From: Loktanella sp.
Lineage (GTDB): Bacteria > Pseudomonadota > Alphaproteobacteria > Rhodobacterales > Rhodobacteraceae
Assembly: GCA_024635625.1 (NCBI GenBank)
Contig: JAGXIQ010000100.1
Span: 1-33,365 of the forward strand
Direction: 5' to 3'
DNA: 33,365 nt
A program made the position numbers and the translations under genes. Each line of letters opens with the position of its first letter. Position 1 is the first letter of the stretch. Below, piece after piece: positions 1 through 8,673 of the stretch. A model generated the notes under the pieces. The model was not told the DNA's origin. It did no database searches and saw only the letters and a list, made by a program, of their open reading frames with translations.

Positions 1-11
1 ATAAGAGACAG
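1..11. other. Residual Tn5/Nextera adapter (inner mosaic end)
   Basis: The first 11 bases, ATAAGAGACAG, are identical to the last 11 bases of the 19-bp Tn5 mosaic end used in Nextera-type libraries, and they sit exactly at the edge of the window. The next bases continue a regular RTX repeat in frame, so genomic sequence most likely begins at base 12 and this piece should be trimmed. What is seen is the exact match; that it is an artefact is inference, but a chance 11-base match in exactly this position is unlikely. Confidence 0.85.
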
Positions 12-12
12 C

Positions 13-3000
13 AATGATACGCTGTATGGCGACGCCGGGAACGACACCGTCTCTGGCGGGGCTGGTAACGACGTTTTGTACGGCGGCACGGGAAATGACA
101 CCCTGTTCGGCGGGCCGGGCAACGACACGCTGTATGGCGGGACTGGCAACGACGTCTTCAACGTCACCGACACCGATGGTCAGAACCTAATCTATGGTGG
201 CGAAGACGCGGGTAACACCGATGTCGATACGCTGAATCTGACCGCAGCGACTACGACGGGCGGCACTACAGTAACATATACCGGGGCAGAGGCAGGTTCT
301 GTCGTCTTTAGCGGGACAACAGCAACCGCCACCTTCAGCGACATCGAAAGCGTCGTCACAACTGCCTATGGCGATACCGTCAATGCAAGTGCTGCGACTG
401 CCGGCATACGGCTTGATACCGGCGCTGGGGACGACAGCATTCTTGGCGGCAGCGGTAACGATACGATTTACGCTGGCATCGGGGCCGACCGGGTTGAGGG
501 CGGTGCAGGCAACGACACCATTAATCTTGGCGGTGCCGATGGCGCGGCCGATACAATTGTGCTGCGCGACGGCTTTGGGCGCGACACTGTCATCGGCGCT
601 GATGCCGCTGTCGCTGTCGCCGGTGGCCAGTTCACGTCACTTGATAAGTTGGACGTCAGCGATCTGCATGATGCGCAGGGTAACCCGGTCAACACCCGCA
701 ACGTGATCGTCAGTGACGACGGCGCTGGCAACGCGATGCTGACCTTTCCGGGCGGCGAGCAATTGGTACTGCAAGGCCTAGCGCCTGCCTATGCCAATAA
801 CGAGTTCTTCCTGAACGCCATTGGCATCCCCCTGCCCGACGGCACCGTGAGCGGCACCGCTGGGGCCGACGTGATCGGTGTTGGTTACACGGATGCCGAC
901 GGCGACCGCTTGGACGGAAATGACGCCATTCTTGCCGGGTCGGCTGGCAATGACGATCTGGTAAAGGCCGGGGGTGGCGACGACACCGTCTACGCCAACA
1001 TGGGCAACGATACTGTCTATGGCGGCACCGGCGACGACGATCTTTACGGCGGTTCGGGGAACGACACGCTTTACGGTGACGCGGGCAACGACACGCTGAC
1101 CGGCGGCACTGGCAACGACGTACTGCTGGGCGGTGACGGCGACGATACCTTCGTCGTCGGCAATGGCGACGGTCAAGACACCGTCACCGGTGGCGAAACC
1201 GGAGAAACCTTCGGCGACACCCTCGATGCGAGCATGATGACCGTGGACACGGTCCTTGATCTTTCGAACCCAAGCACAGGGTCATTGACAGATATCGCCA
1301 GCGTTGCGGATGGTATTCCGGCGACCGACAACATCGTCACCTTTTCCGAGATCGAGAGTTTCTTCCTCGGCTCTGGCAATGACACTGTCATCGGCGGCAG
1401 CGACGACGATATTGTCAACCTTGGTGCGGGCGACGATATATTCCGCCTGTTCAATGGCTTCGGCAACGATAGCATCACTGGCGGCGAGGCTGGCGAATCC
1501 GGCGGCGACACACTTGACGCAAGCGGCGTAACCGATGACCTGACCGTCGTCATGGCTGGCCCAGAAGCCGGCACAATCAGCGACGGCAGCGGCACGGCGA
1601 TATTTGCCGAAATGGAAAACATCCGCACGGGGGCCGGGAACGACACGATCACCGGCAGCGCAGGTGACGATTCCATCGCCAGCGGTGCGGGCGCGGATAT
1701 TATCAATGCCGGCGCCGGAAACGATAATATCGACCTTGGTGCCGCAGACGGCGCGGATGATACGGTCGTGCTGCAAGACGGCAGCGGCAACGATGTCGTC
1801 TTTGCGTTTGAGGGGCCGACCGACAACGGCGACGGCAGCTTTACCGGGCGCGACCAGTTGAACGTGGACGATCTGACGGATGCAGGAGGCCAACCCGTCA
1901 ACGTCAACGACGTGATCGTCAGCGACGACGGTAACGGAAACGCCGTGCTTACCTTCCCTAATGGCGAAAGCGTGCGCCTGCCGGGCATCACCCCAGCAGC
2001 CGCAGCCAATCCGTTTTATCTGAACGCTATCGGAATTCCGCTCTCAGACGGGATCGTCAACGGCACTGCTGGAAACGACATCATCGACGCGGGCTATACA
2101 GGTGATACCGACGGTGATCTTGTCGATGCCAACGACGCAATCCTTGCCGGGGACGCAGGCAATGACGATGTGATCCTTGCTGGTGCAGGCAACGACACGG
2201 TCTATGCTGGCGACGGCCATGACGAAGTGCTCGGTGGTACCGGCAACGACGTCTTATTGGGAGGCACTGGTAACGACACCCTGCTGGGCGGCGACGGCAA
2301 CGACACAATGCATGGCGATGCTGGCGACGACACACTGACCGGCGCTGGGGGCGACGATACCTTCGTTATCGCAAATGGCTTTGGGAACGACACGATCATC
2401 GGTGGCGAGACGGCAGAGACCACGGGAGATTCTCTTGAACTGTCGGCTGTCACCGACAATCTGACCGTCGATCTGCGTGCCTTCGATCCCGAGGCCGGAA
2501 GCGTCAGTGACGGGACCAGTACCGCAACCTTCACCGAGATCGAGCACATCACGCTGGGTGCCGGTATCGACACCCTGCAACTGGCCGATGGCGGCGGCGC
2601 TGATCAAATCGACGGCTTCGCCATCCCCGTCAGCGACGGCGCCGGAGGCTGGAACGGTGTAGACCAGCTGGATGTCAGCGGCGTTACGCGCGACGGCAGC
2701 CTTTCGATCACGACTGCGGACGTGGCTGTCAGCGACGATGGCAACGGCAACGCAGTCCTGACCTTTCCGGATGGTACAAGCCTGACGCTGAACGGCGTGC
2801 CACCTGCAGCCTTGTCGAACCCATACGTCCTGGGCGCGATGGGCATCCCGATGCCCGATGGCACAGTCACCGGCACCGCTGGTGACGACGTGATCGACAA
2901 CGCCTTTACGGGCGACCCTGACGGTGACCGGGTCGATGCCAACGACGCAATTTTTGTTGGGGATGCTGGTAACGACGATCTGATCTATGCGAACGCGGGC

Positions 3001-4494
3001 AATGACATTGTATATGCAGGCAATGGCAACGACGAGGTTTATGCCGGGACGGGCAATGACACTGTCTTTGGCGGTGACGGCAACGACACGCTGGTCGGTG
3101 AAGCAGGCGAAGATATCCTTGACGGAGGGGCTGGCAACGACAGCCTTTACGGTGGCACAGGGACCGATACATTCCTGATTGGTGACGGCTTTGGCACGGA
3201 CACCATTGTCGGTGGTGAAGACACCGACAACATGGACGCCGACCGCATCGACGGCAGCGCGCTGACCCAAGATGTCACCGTGACCATCAGTGGCCCCGAG
3301 GCTGGGACAATCACGTCCGGTGGCGACACTGTAATCTTTTCTCAGGTCGAGGATATCGTCACCGGCGCAGGCGACGATATTGTCTATGGTGGAATGGGTG
3401 ACGGCCTTGGCGTCATCATCACTGGCGAAGGTAACGATACCGTCTACGGCGGCGTAGGCAGCGACATCTATAACGTCGGCGCTGGCAACGACTACGTGGA
3501 TGCCGGGGATGGCAACGACATAGTCTTGGCTGGCGACGGCAATGATACCCTGCTGGGCGGTGACGGCGCCGATTACCTTCAAGCCGGGGATGGCAACGAT
3601 ATCATCGACGGCGGTTCCGGCGCGGACCGCATCTATGCGGGCGCTGGCAACGACACGATCACCTTCGGCCGCGGCGATCTGGTTTGGGGCGACGATGCCT
3701 TTAGCGGGCCCGATAGCGACGACACATTCATCCTGACAGACTCTGCCGACGGTGCGCCAGCCGACATCTACATTTATGGCGGCGACAACGGCGCGTTGGG
3801 CGATACGCTTCAGCTTGGTCATGGTGCCGACCTGTCGACCCGTATCATCACGAGTGAAGTAAATGGTTCCAAGTCCGGCACGGTAGAGCTGGACGACGGC
3901 AGCATCGTGCATTTCTACGACATCGAAAACATCATATGCTTCACCCTCGGCACCCGGATTGCCACGCCCCAAGGCGCCCGCGATATTGCAAACCTTCGCG
4001 CCGGTGATCTGGTGATGACTCGCGACCATGGCTTGCAGCCGATCCGCTGGATCCAGTCACGCACGGTCCCTGCCAAGGGCAAGTTCGCCCCTGTTCGCAT
4101 CCGCCCCGGGGTCGTTACAGGGCTGGAACGTGACCTGCTGGTGTCACCGCAACACCGGGTGCTGTTTCAAGGTTACCGGGCAGAATTGCTATTCGGCGAA
4201 TCCGAAGTACTGGTTGCCGCAAAGCACTTGATCGATGGATTGTCGGTTACGCAGGACGATGGCGGCGATGTGACCTACATTCACATGATGTTCGACGAGC
4301 ACGAGTTGGTCTATGCGGAGGGTGCAGCCAGCGAAAGCTTTCACCCCGGACACCTTGGCATGAACGCGATCCACGACGCTGCCCGCGACGAATTGTTTGC
4401 GATTTTCCCAGAGCTGCGGTCTGACGTTAGCGTCTATGGCGATACCGCGCGTCGCTGCCTAAAGCGCCACGAGGCAGAGCTTCTACGCGTCTGA
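13..4494 (+). CDS. RTX calcium-binding protein with C-terminal Hint domain (5' partial)
   Basis: The reading frame is open from the window edge, so the start lies outside; a TTG at 76 is only an internal Leu codon. About 1,490 residues are visible. Blocks of glycine/aspartate nonapeptides (GGxGNDxLx) recur throughout; this family binds calcium as a beta-roll after secretion, normally by a type I system. Between the blocks lie three copies of a module of about 105 residues. The last 185 residues form a Hint (hedgehog/intein) domain that begins at a Cys (codon 3937-3939, context [12 protein letters not shown]) and contains the SPQHRVLF block. Hint domains can break the peptide bond before this Cys; RTX-Hint fusions are common in roseobacters. 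No transporter genes are nearby. Probable extracellular or cell-surface protein; the substrate or partner cannot be deduced. Confidence 0.93.
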   Translation, partial: NDTLYGDAGNDTVSGGAGNDVLYGGTGNDTLFGGPGNDTLYGGTGNDVFNVTDTDGQNLIYGGEDAGNTDVDTLNLTAATTTGGTTVTYTGAEAGSVVFSGTTATATFSDIESVVTTAYGDTVNASAATAGIRLDTGAGDDSILGGSGNDTIYAGIGADRVEGGAGNDTINLGGADGAADTIVLRDGFGRDTVIGADAAVAVAGGQFTSLDKLDVSDLHDAQGNPVNTRNVIVSDDGAGNAMLTFPGGEQLVLQGLAPAYANNEFFLNAIGIPLPDGTVSGTAGADVIGVGYTDADGDRLDGNDAILAGSAGNDDLVKAGGGDDTVYANMGNDTVYGGTGDDDLYGGSGNDTLYGDAGNDTLTGGTGNDVLLGGDGDDTFVVGNGDGQDTVTGGETGETFGDTLDASMMTVDTVLDLSNPSTGSLTDIASVADGIPATDNIVTFSEIESFFLGSGNDTVIGGSDDDIVNLGAGDDIFRLFNGFGNDSITGGEAGESGGDTLDASGVTDDLTVVMAGPEAGTISDGSGTAIFAEMENIRTGAGNDTITGSAGDDSIASGAGADIINAGAGNDNIDLGAADGADDTVVLQDGSGNDVVFAFEGPTDNGDGSFTGRDQLNVDDLTDAGGQPVNVNDVIVSDDGNGNAVLTFPNGESVRLPGITPAAAANPFYLNAIGIPLSDGIVNGTAGNDIIDAGYTGDTDGDLVDANDAILAGDAGNDDVILAGAGNDTVYAGDGHDEVLGGTGNDVLLGGTGNDTLLGGDGNDTMHGDAGDDTLTGAGGDDTFVIANGFGNDTIIGGETAETTGDSLELSAVTDNLTVDLRAFDPEAGSVSDGTSTATFTEIEHITLGAGIDTLQLADGGGADQIDGFAIPVSDGAGGWNGVDQLDVSGVTRDGSLSITTADVAVSDDGNGNAVLTFPDGTSLTLNGVPPAALSNPYVLGAMGIPMPDGTVTGTAGDDVIDNAFTGDPDGDRVDANDAIFVGDAGNDDLIYANAGNDIVYAGNGNDEVYAGTGNDTVFGGDGNDTLVGEAGEDILDGGAGNDSLYGGTGTDTFLIGDGFGTDTIVGGEDTDNMDADRIDGSALTQDVTVTISGPEAGTITSGGDTVIFSQVEDIVTGAGDDIVYGGMGDGLGVIITGEGNDTVYGGVGSDIYNVGAGNDYVDAGDGNDIVLAGDGNDTLLGGDGADYLQAGDGNDIIDGGSGADRIYAGAGNDTITFGRGDLVWGDDAFSGPDSDDTFILTDSADGAPADIYIYGGDNGALGDTLQLGHGADLSTRIITSEVNGSKSGTVELDDGSIVHFYDIENIICFTLGTRIATPQGARDIANLRAGDLVMTRDHGLQPIRWIQSRTVPAKGKFAPVRIRPGVVTGLERDLLVSPQHRVLFQGYRAELLFGESEVLVAAKHLIDGLSVTQDDGGDVTYIHMMFDEHELVYAEGAASESFHPGHLGMNAIHDAARDELFAIFPELRSDVSVYGDTARRCLKRHEAELLRV
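640..2960 (+). repeat. Three copies of a ~105-residue module inside the RTX protein
   Basis: Copies lie near 640-960, 1850-2160 and 2658-2960. Each contains VSDDGxGNAxLTFPxG, then an AxxNxxxLxAxGIP stretch, then DGxVxGTAGxDxI and a DGDxxDxNDAI segment that leads into a new block of nonapeptides. The conserved VSDD positions start at codons near 709, 1918 and 2728, so spacing is irregular (about 403 and 270 residues). The copies are diverged at DNA level, so this is an old internal duplication rather than a recent one. Their fold and function are unknown to me. Confidence 0.8.
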
Positions 4495-4599
4495 CACGAA
4501 ATGCCTTTTGCGCCCCGTCATTCTGCTCGGTGACGCTGTGGCGCAATCCCAGCCCGGTGCGCCTACCAGCGCATCGGGCATCGGGGGTTTTGCCGGAAA

Positions 4600-5376
4600 T
4601 TAACCCGTGCGGCGGGCGGGCATACGCCGCCCTGCAGCCCACGCAGCCGCAGCTTGACCGAAAGCCGCAAAAAGCGGGCGCGACACCATATCGAGGCCCG
4701 CCTGATATTCAGGATGCCACTGTACGCCCAGCGCAAAGCCCGGCGCATCAGCGATCGTGATCGCCTCTGGCGTGCCATCGGGGGCGTGCCCCTCTACGAC
4801 GATGCGGCCGCCCGCGTCTTTGATCCCCTGCCCGTGTAGCGAATTGGTCTGAATAGCGGTCGCACCCATTAAGCGGTGAAAGGCGCCGCCTTCGGTCAAG
4901 GTCACGGTGTGGCGCATTGCAAATTTTTCTTCGATGGTCCCGTCAGGGGGCATGCGATGGTTATCGCGGCCCGGCAGATCCCGGATTTCCGGGTAAAGTG
5001 AACCGCCAAAAGCCACGTTCATTTCCTGAAATCCGCGGCAAATACCAAGGATTGGCAGACCGGCATCGACGCAGGCGCGGATCAACGGCAGTGCCAGACG
5101 ATCGCGATTACGGTCAAATGTGCCGTGCGCCTCGGTTTCGGCCTCGCCGTATTCTTCGGGGTGAACGTTGGGCCGCCCACCCGGAAAGATGAAACCGTCG
5201 CAAGCACATAACAGATCGTCTACGTCGATCATCGCGGGATCGGCGGGTATGATAACGGGCACTGCGTCGCAGACATCTCTTACAGCTTGCATATTCATGT
5301 CCCCCGCACCTTGCACCAAATAGGTGTCGTGGATCAGGTGGCTGTTACCGATGATACCGATGACGGGACGTGACAA
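4600..5376 (-). CDS. Class I glutamine amidotransferase, peptidase C26 (PuuD-like gamma-glutamyl hydrolase)
   Basis: 258 residues, full length for the family. The nucleophile elbow GICRGFQEMN places Cys113, and GVQWHPEYQ supplies His221 and Glu223, completing the catalytic triad; FIFPGGRPNVHP is the usual oxyanion-region strand. Known members such as PuuD cleave gamma-glutamyl-GABA in putrescine breakdown; other C26 members act on other gamma-glutamyl compounds, so the substrate here is open. The chosen start is TTG at 5376: it gives the expected N-terminus SRPVIGIIGNS and has a strong AAGGAG seven bases upstream. The gene lies downstream of glcG on the same strand, but 169 bases and a hairpin separate them, so co-transcription is uncertain. 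No polyamine genes are next to it. Confidence 0.88.
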   Translation of the reverse strand: MSRPVIGIIGNSHLIHDTYLVQGAGDMNMQAVRDVCDAVPVIIPADPAMIDVDDLLCACDGFIFPGGRPNVHPEEYGEAETEAHGTFDRNRDRLALPLIRACVDAGLPILGICRGFQEMNVAFGGSLYPEIRDLPGRDNHRMPPDGTIEEKFAMRHTVTLTEGGAFHRLMGATAIQTNSLHGQGIKDAGGRIVVEGHAPDGTPEAITIADAPGFALGVQWHPEYQAGLDMVSRPLFAAFGQAAAAWAAGRRMPARRTG

Positions 5377-5474
5377 GGGCGGTCTCCTTGGTGCGCGGAA
5401 TTGATGCCTAGCTATCTCATGCCTGCAGCTTTGCCTAGGTCAGGCGCTGCACAGGCCGACCTGCGTCACGGCAC

Positions 5475-5500
5475 GGGCGGCCAATCTACATTGGCCGCCC
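5475..5500 (-). terminator. Hairpin downstream of glcG (no T tract)
   Basis: A perfect 11-bp inverted repeat (GGGCGGCCAAT, 4-base loop, ATTGGCCGCCC) lies 45 bases beyond the glcG stop and about 100 bases before the amidotransferase start. There is no T run on the minus strand, so it may stabilise the 3' end or attenuate rather than act as a classical intrinsic terminator. Confidence 0.45.
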
Positions 5501-5545
5501 TGAATACAGGCTTAAATTTCGCGCAATGCCTTCAAATTTAGCAGA

Positions 5546-5971
5546 TTAGGCTTCGCCGTGAAGCCCTGCCGCTGCCAGACCGGCCGTCGCTGCGACCACG
5601 TCGTTGTCAGAGGTGTCACCTGTCACGCCGACCGCGCCGATCACGACACCGTCCACCTTAACCAGTACACCACCCGGCACGGGCACAACTTGTCCGCCAT
5701 AGACGCCGTTCACCGCAGCCATAAAATATGGCTGCGCCTCGGCACGGGCCATCTGAGCACTGCCGGGCATACCCAGCATTACAGCACCGTAAGCCTTGCC
5801 ATGGGCGATCCCGAACCGACCAGGAGCTGCGCCGTCAGCGCGGGCAAAGGCCTTCACATGGCCGCCCGCATCCAGCACGACGACGGACAGCGGCTTAAAG
5901 CCTTTTTCTGCCCCGGTCGCCATGGCGGTTTCGATGATCGTGGTCGCTTGTGCGGCGGTAATCTCGGTCAT
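5546..5971 (-). CDS. glcG: GlcG/HbpS family protein (DUF336)
   Basis: 141 residues from ATG at 5971, preceded by AAAGGA at a good distance; longer readings into the end of glcB lack support. The sequence has the family pattern: an N-terminal helix (MTEITAAQATTIIETA), VVVLDAGGHVKAFARADGA, then the conserved alanine-rich helix and the PVPGGVLVKVDGVVIGAVGVTG strand with a final DNDVVAATAGLAA segment. Relatives include HbpS, which binds haem, and GlcG of the E. coli glycolate operon, whose biochemical role is not settled. It starts 17 bases after the malate synthase stop, so the two are almost certainly one transcript, matching the glcG-glcB neighbourhood of glycolate operons (order reversed). 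Confidence 0.88.
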   Translation of the reverse strand: MTEITAAQATTIIETAMATGAEKGFKPLSVVVLDAGGHVKAFARADGAAPGRFGIAHGKAYGAVMLGMPGSAQMARAEAQPYFMAAVNGVYGGQVVPVPGGVLVKVDGVVIGAVGVTGDTSDNDVVAATAGLAAAGLHGEA

Positions 5972-5988
5972 GGTATATCCTTTTATGT

Positions 5989-8121
5989 TCAGTTTGCCTT
6001 GGCGACCTGCCGCCATTCATGCAGCAAGGGCTCGGTATAACCGGAAGGTTGGGTGCGACCCTTGAAGACCAGATCGCAGGCGGCCTTGAAGGCTGGTCCG
6101 TCAAAGCCCGGTGCCATCGGCGTGTAAGCAGCGTCATGGGCATTCTGACCATCCACGACGGCAGCCATCTTTTTCATGACCTCCATCATGCGGTCTTGGG
6201 TCATCACGCCATGAAGCAACCAGTTTGCCAATGCCTGCGCGGAAATCCGGCAGGTCGCGCGGTCTTCCATTAATTGCACATCGTGGATGTCAGGCACCTT
6301 GGAACAGCCCACGCCCTGATCAACCCAGCGCACGACGTAGCCAAGAATACCTTGAGCGTTATTTTCCAGTTCAGCAGTGATCTGGTCGTCAGACCAGTTT
6401 TGGCCACTTGCGACAGGGATCGTCAGCAAATCGTGCAGCGTGCCACGGGGGCCGCCCTGCTTTAGTTCTTCTTGTCGCGCCAGCACGTCAATCGCGTGAT
6501 AATGGCTTGCGTGCAGCGTGGCTGCTGTCGGCGATGGTACCCAAGCGCAGTTTGCGCCAGCCTGCGGATGATTGGTCTTTTCAGACAGCATCCGTTCCAT
6601 CAGGTCCGGCATTGCCCACATGCCTTTGCCGATCTGCGCCTTGCCCTGAAGGCCACATGCCAGACCGATATCAACATTCCGATCCTCGTAGGACTTGATC
6701 CAAGGAGCGTTCTTCATCTCTCCCTTGGGGATCATCGGGCCTGCTTCGATACTGGTGTGAATCTCGTCTCCAGTACGGTCAAGAAAGCCCGTATTGATAA
6801 ACGCGACCCGGTTCTTAGCGGCACGGATACACTCTTTGAGGTTCACCGAGGTGCGGCGTTCCTCGTCCATGATCCCCAGCTTTACCGTGTTCGCAGGCAA
6901 GCCAAGGACAGCTTCAACGCCAGTGAAGATATCATCTGCAAAAGCGACCTCTTCGGGGCCATGCATTTTTGGCTTTACCACATAAACGGATCCGGCGACG
7001 GAATTACGGATGCCATCGACCTTTTGCAGATCGTGCATGGCGATCATCACTGTGCACATGGCGTCCAACAGACCCTCGCCAACTTCGCGGCCTTCACTGT
7101 CCAGCACGGCGGGGCTGGTCATCAGGTGGCCGACATTGCGAATCAACATCAAAGACCGGCCTTTCACCGAAAGGTCATGACCTTCCGACGTGATAAAGGT
7201 GCGATCGCCGTGTAGGGCGCGGGTAAACGTCTTGTCGCCCTTTGTGACATCTTCGGTCAGGTCGCCACGCATCAGGCCCAGCCAGTTACTATAGGCCAGA
7301 ACCTTGTCGTCTGCATCAACTGCGGCGACGGAATCTTCGCAGTCCATGATGGCAGAGATCGCAGATTCAAAGCGGATATCGCTGATGCCCGCCCGGTCTT
7401 GTGCGCCGATTTGGCTTTTTGGGTCGACTTCAACTTCGACCAGCAAGCCGTTGACCCGCAATAGGATCGTCAGTGTCGCACCCGCACCGGTGTATCCTGC
7501 AAACTGGCCTTGATCCGCGAGTTGCGGTGTCAGCATACCGTCATCGACGCTTAGCTGTTCAATGTCCGCCCATGACCCGTTTGCAAGCGGTGCAACCTTA
7601 TCCAGATGCGCGCGCCCCCAAGCAATCGCCCGCGCGCCGCGGTCTGCGTCGTAGCCTTTTCCGGTCGGCAGGTCGCCCAGCGCATCCGTACCATAAAGCG
7701 CATCATACAGGCTGCCCCAGCGTGCATTCGCAGCGTTTAAGGCAAAGCGGGCGTTCATAATCGGCACAACAAGCTGCGGTCCCGGTAGATCCGCGATTTC
7801 AGGATCAACGCTATGCGTGCCAATTGCAAAATCCGGGCCCTCTGGGACCAGATAACCGATTTCAGTCAGAAACGATCGGTATGCGTCCGCATCGAAAGGC
7901 TTGCCCCGATCCGCCACATGCCATGCGTCGATCTTCGCCTGAAGGTCTTCACGCTTGGCCAACAGGTCGCGATTACGCGGTCCCATGTCGTCGACAAGCT
8001 TAGCAAAGCCTTTCCAGAAGACGTCAGCGCTTATGCCGGTACCCGGCAAGGCTTCTGTTTCGATGAATTCTGCCAGCACGGGCGCAACCTGCAACCCGGC
8101 CTTATTGATCCGCTCTGACAT
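5989..8121 (-). CDS. glcB: Malate synthase G
   Basis: 710 residues, close to the roughly 720 of the family. It condenses glyoxylate with acetyl-CoA to give malate in the cytoplasm. Visible family signatures are [19 protein letters not shown], the [20 protein letters not shown] segment, [37 protein letters not shown] text, and the C-terminal [20 protein letters not shown], which holds the conserved Cys and catalytic Asp region. Start ATG at 8121 has GAGAGGGG a few bases upstream. No isocitrate lyase is in the window; together with glcG this points to glyoxylate derived from glycolate or purines as well as a possible glyoxylate shunt. A dyad element at 8186-8204 lies about 65 bases upstream of the start. 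Confidence 0.96.
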   Translation of the reverse strand: MSERINKAGLQVAPVLAEFIETEALPGTGISADVFWKGFAKLVDDMGPRNRDLLAKREDLQAKIDAWHVADRGKPFDADAYRSFLTEIGYLVPEGPDFAIGTHSVDPEIADLPGPQLVVPIMNARFALNAANARWGSLYDALYGTDALGDLPTGKGYDADRGARAIAWGRAHLDKVAPLANGSWADIEQLSVDDGMLTPQLADQGQFAGYTGAGATLTILLRVNGLLVEVEVDPKSQIGAQDRAGISDIRFESAISAIMDCEDSVAAVDADDKVLAYSNWLGLMRGDLTEDVTKGDKTFTRALHGDRTFITSEGHDLSVKGRSLMLIRNVGHLMTSPAVLDSEGREVGEGLLDAMCTVMIAMHDLQKVDGIRNSVAGSVYVVKPKMHGPEEVAFADDIFTGVEAVLGLPANTVKLGIMDEERRTSVNLKECIRAAKNRVAFINTGFLDRTGDEIHTSIEAGPMIPKGEMKNAPWIKSYEDRNVDIGLACGLQGKAQIGKGMWAMPDLMERMLSEKTNHPQAGANCAWVPSPTAATLHASHYHAIDVLARQEELKQGGPRGTLHDLLTIPVASGQNWSDDQITAELENNAQGILGYVVRWVDQGVGCSKVPDIHDVQLMEDRATCRISAQALANWLLHGVMTQDRMMEVMKKMAAVVDGQNAHDAAYTPMAPGFDGPAFKAACDLVFKGRTQPSGYTEPLLHEWRQVAKAN

Positions 8122-8185
8122 GACATGACCCCTCTCGTGCGTGTTGGGTCATGTGCTATATCATCGCAGGAGGCCTGTCCAGATG

Positions 8186-8204
8186 TGGTCAGAATTTATG
8201 ACCA
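8186..8204. promoter_or_regulatory. Dyad element upstream of glcB, candidate operator
   Basis: TGGTCA and TGACCA form a perfect 6-bp inverted repeat with a 7-base AT-rich spacer. The core also fits the T-N11-A pattern of LysR-type regulators (TCAGAATTTATGA). It sits between the DUF2256 stop and the glcB start, where a promoter would be expected; no regulator gene is adjacent. Function is inference from position and symmetry. Confidence 0.4.
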
Positions 8205-8206
8205 AT

Positions 8207-8365
8207 TCAGGTTTTGCCTGATTTCCCTTTGGCCGCCCTGCATTTATCGGAACAATAGCGTACTTCGCCCCAGACCTTGGCCCAAGCCTTGCGCCATGTG
8301 AACGGCCTGCCGCACACGACACAACTTTTGGTCGGCAATTCAGCCTTTTTGCGCATTCGCGCCAT
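8207..8365 (-). CDS. DUF2256 family small zinc-ribbon protein
   Basis: 52 residues, too short for usual length cut-offs. ATG at 8365 gives [13 protein letters not shown], then [15 protein letters not shown], a [12 protein letters not shown] segment and a basic tail. The two pairs of cysteines (C15, C18 and C38, C42) fit a small treble-clef or zinc-ribbon, and the CGRPFxWRKxW and VRYCSDxCR pattern is that of DUF2256, an uncharacterised family. It begins three bases after the stop of the upstream small membrane protein, so both are probably on one mRNA. A longer overlapping reading in another frame (8161-8439) has no family features. Confidence 0.8.
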   Translation of the reverse strand: MARMRKKAELPTKSCVVCGRPFTWRKAWAKVWGEVRYCSDKCRAAKGKSGKT

Positions 8366-8368
8366 TGA

Positions 8369-8572
8369 TCAGTTGGTTTCAGCGGGAGCTTCGGCGCCGG
8401 TGCTGCCATCGATCTGAGTATCGGCGCCCTCTGGGTCATTGCCGTTGCCGCTGGTCCAGAACATCAGGCCCGCCAAAAGAATAAGGGTGAAAACCACCAC
8501 TATAGCCATGCCGCGCAGCGGTCCGCGATGGCGCTTTTCCTGCTTGTCGATGTCCGTCTTGGGTGCTGACAT
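8369..8572 (-). CDS. Small single-pass membrane protein, unknown function
   Basis: 67 residues. A charged, basic N-terminus (MSAPKTDIDKQEKRHRG) is followed by one hydrophobic span at about residues 22-40 (MAIVVVFTLILLAGLMFW) and an acidic, low-complexity tail rich in G, D, E and A. By the positive-inside rule the tail should face the periplasm. GGAG lies about seven bases upstream of the ATG. It is divergent from pepN and is followed three bases later by the DUF2256 gene. I do not recognise a family. Confidence 0.65.
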   Translation of the reverse strand: MSAPKTDIDKQEKRHRGPLRGMAIVVVFTLILLAGLMFWTSGNGNDPEGADTQIDGSTGAEAPAETN

Positions 8573-8673
8573 TTCTTTCTCCGTCGTAATTCCTAAGGGC
8601 CGTCGCTTGCGGCCGTTTCCTCTGATCCGTAACGTCGCAGCATACCCAGATGTTCACCCAAAAGGTCACACTC

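Noticed and set aside
76..1200. Regularly spaced short repeats that could be read as a CRISPR array
   Set aside because: The spacing is a multiple of 27 bases and follows RTX nonapeptides in frame, without constant repeats or unrelated spacers.
2254..4029. A 591-codon open frame on the minus strand within the RTX gene
   Set aside because: It is the mirror of a GC-rich, aspartate/glycine repeat region whose codon pattern suppresses stops on the other strand. Its translation is rich in V, A, I and D without any domain pattern, and the plus-strand frame is clearly an RTX protein.
8161..8439. A 92-codon minus-strand frame overlapping the DUF2256 gene
   Set aside because: It has no family features and overlaps both the DUF2256 gene and the small membrane protein gene, whose starts and ribosome sites are better.
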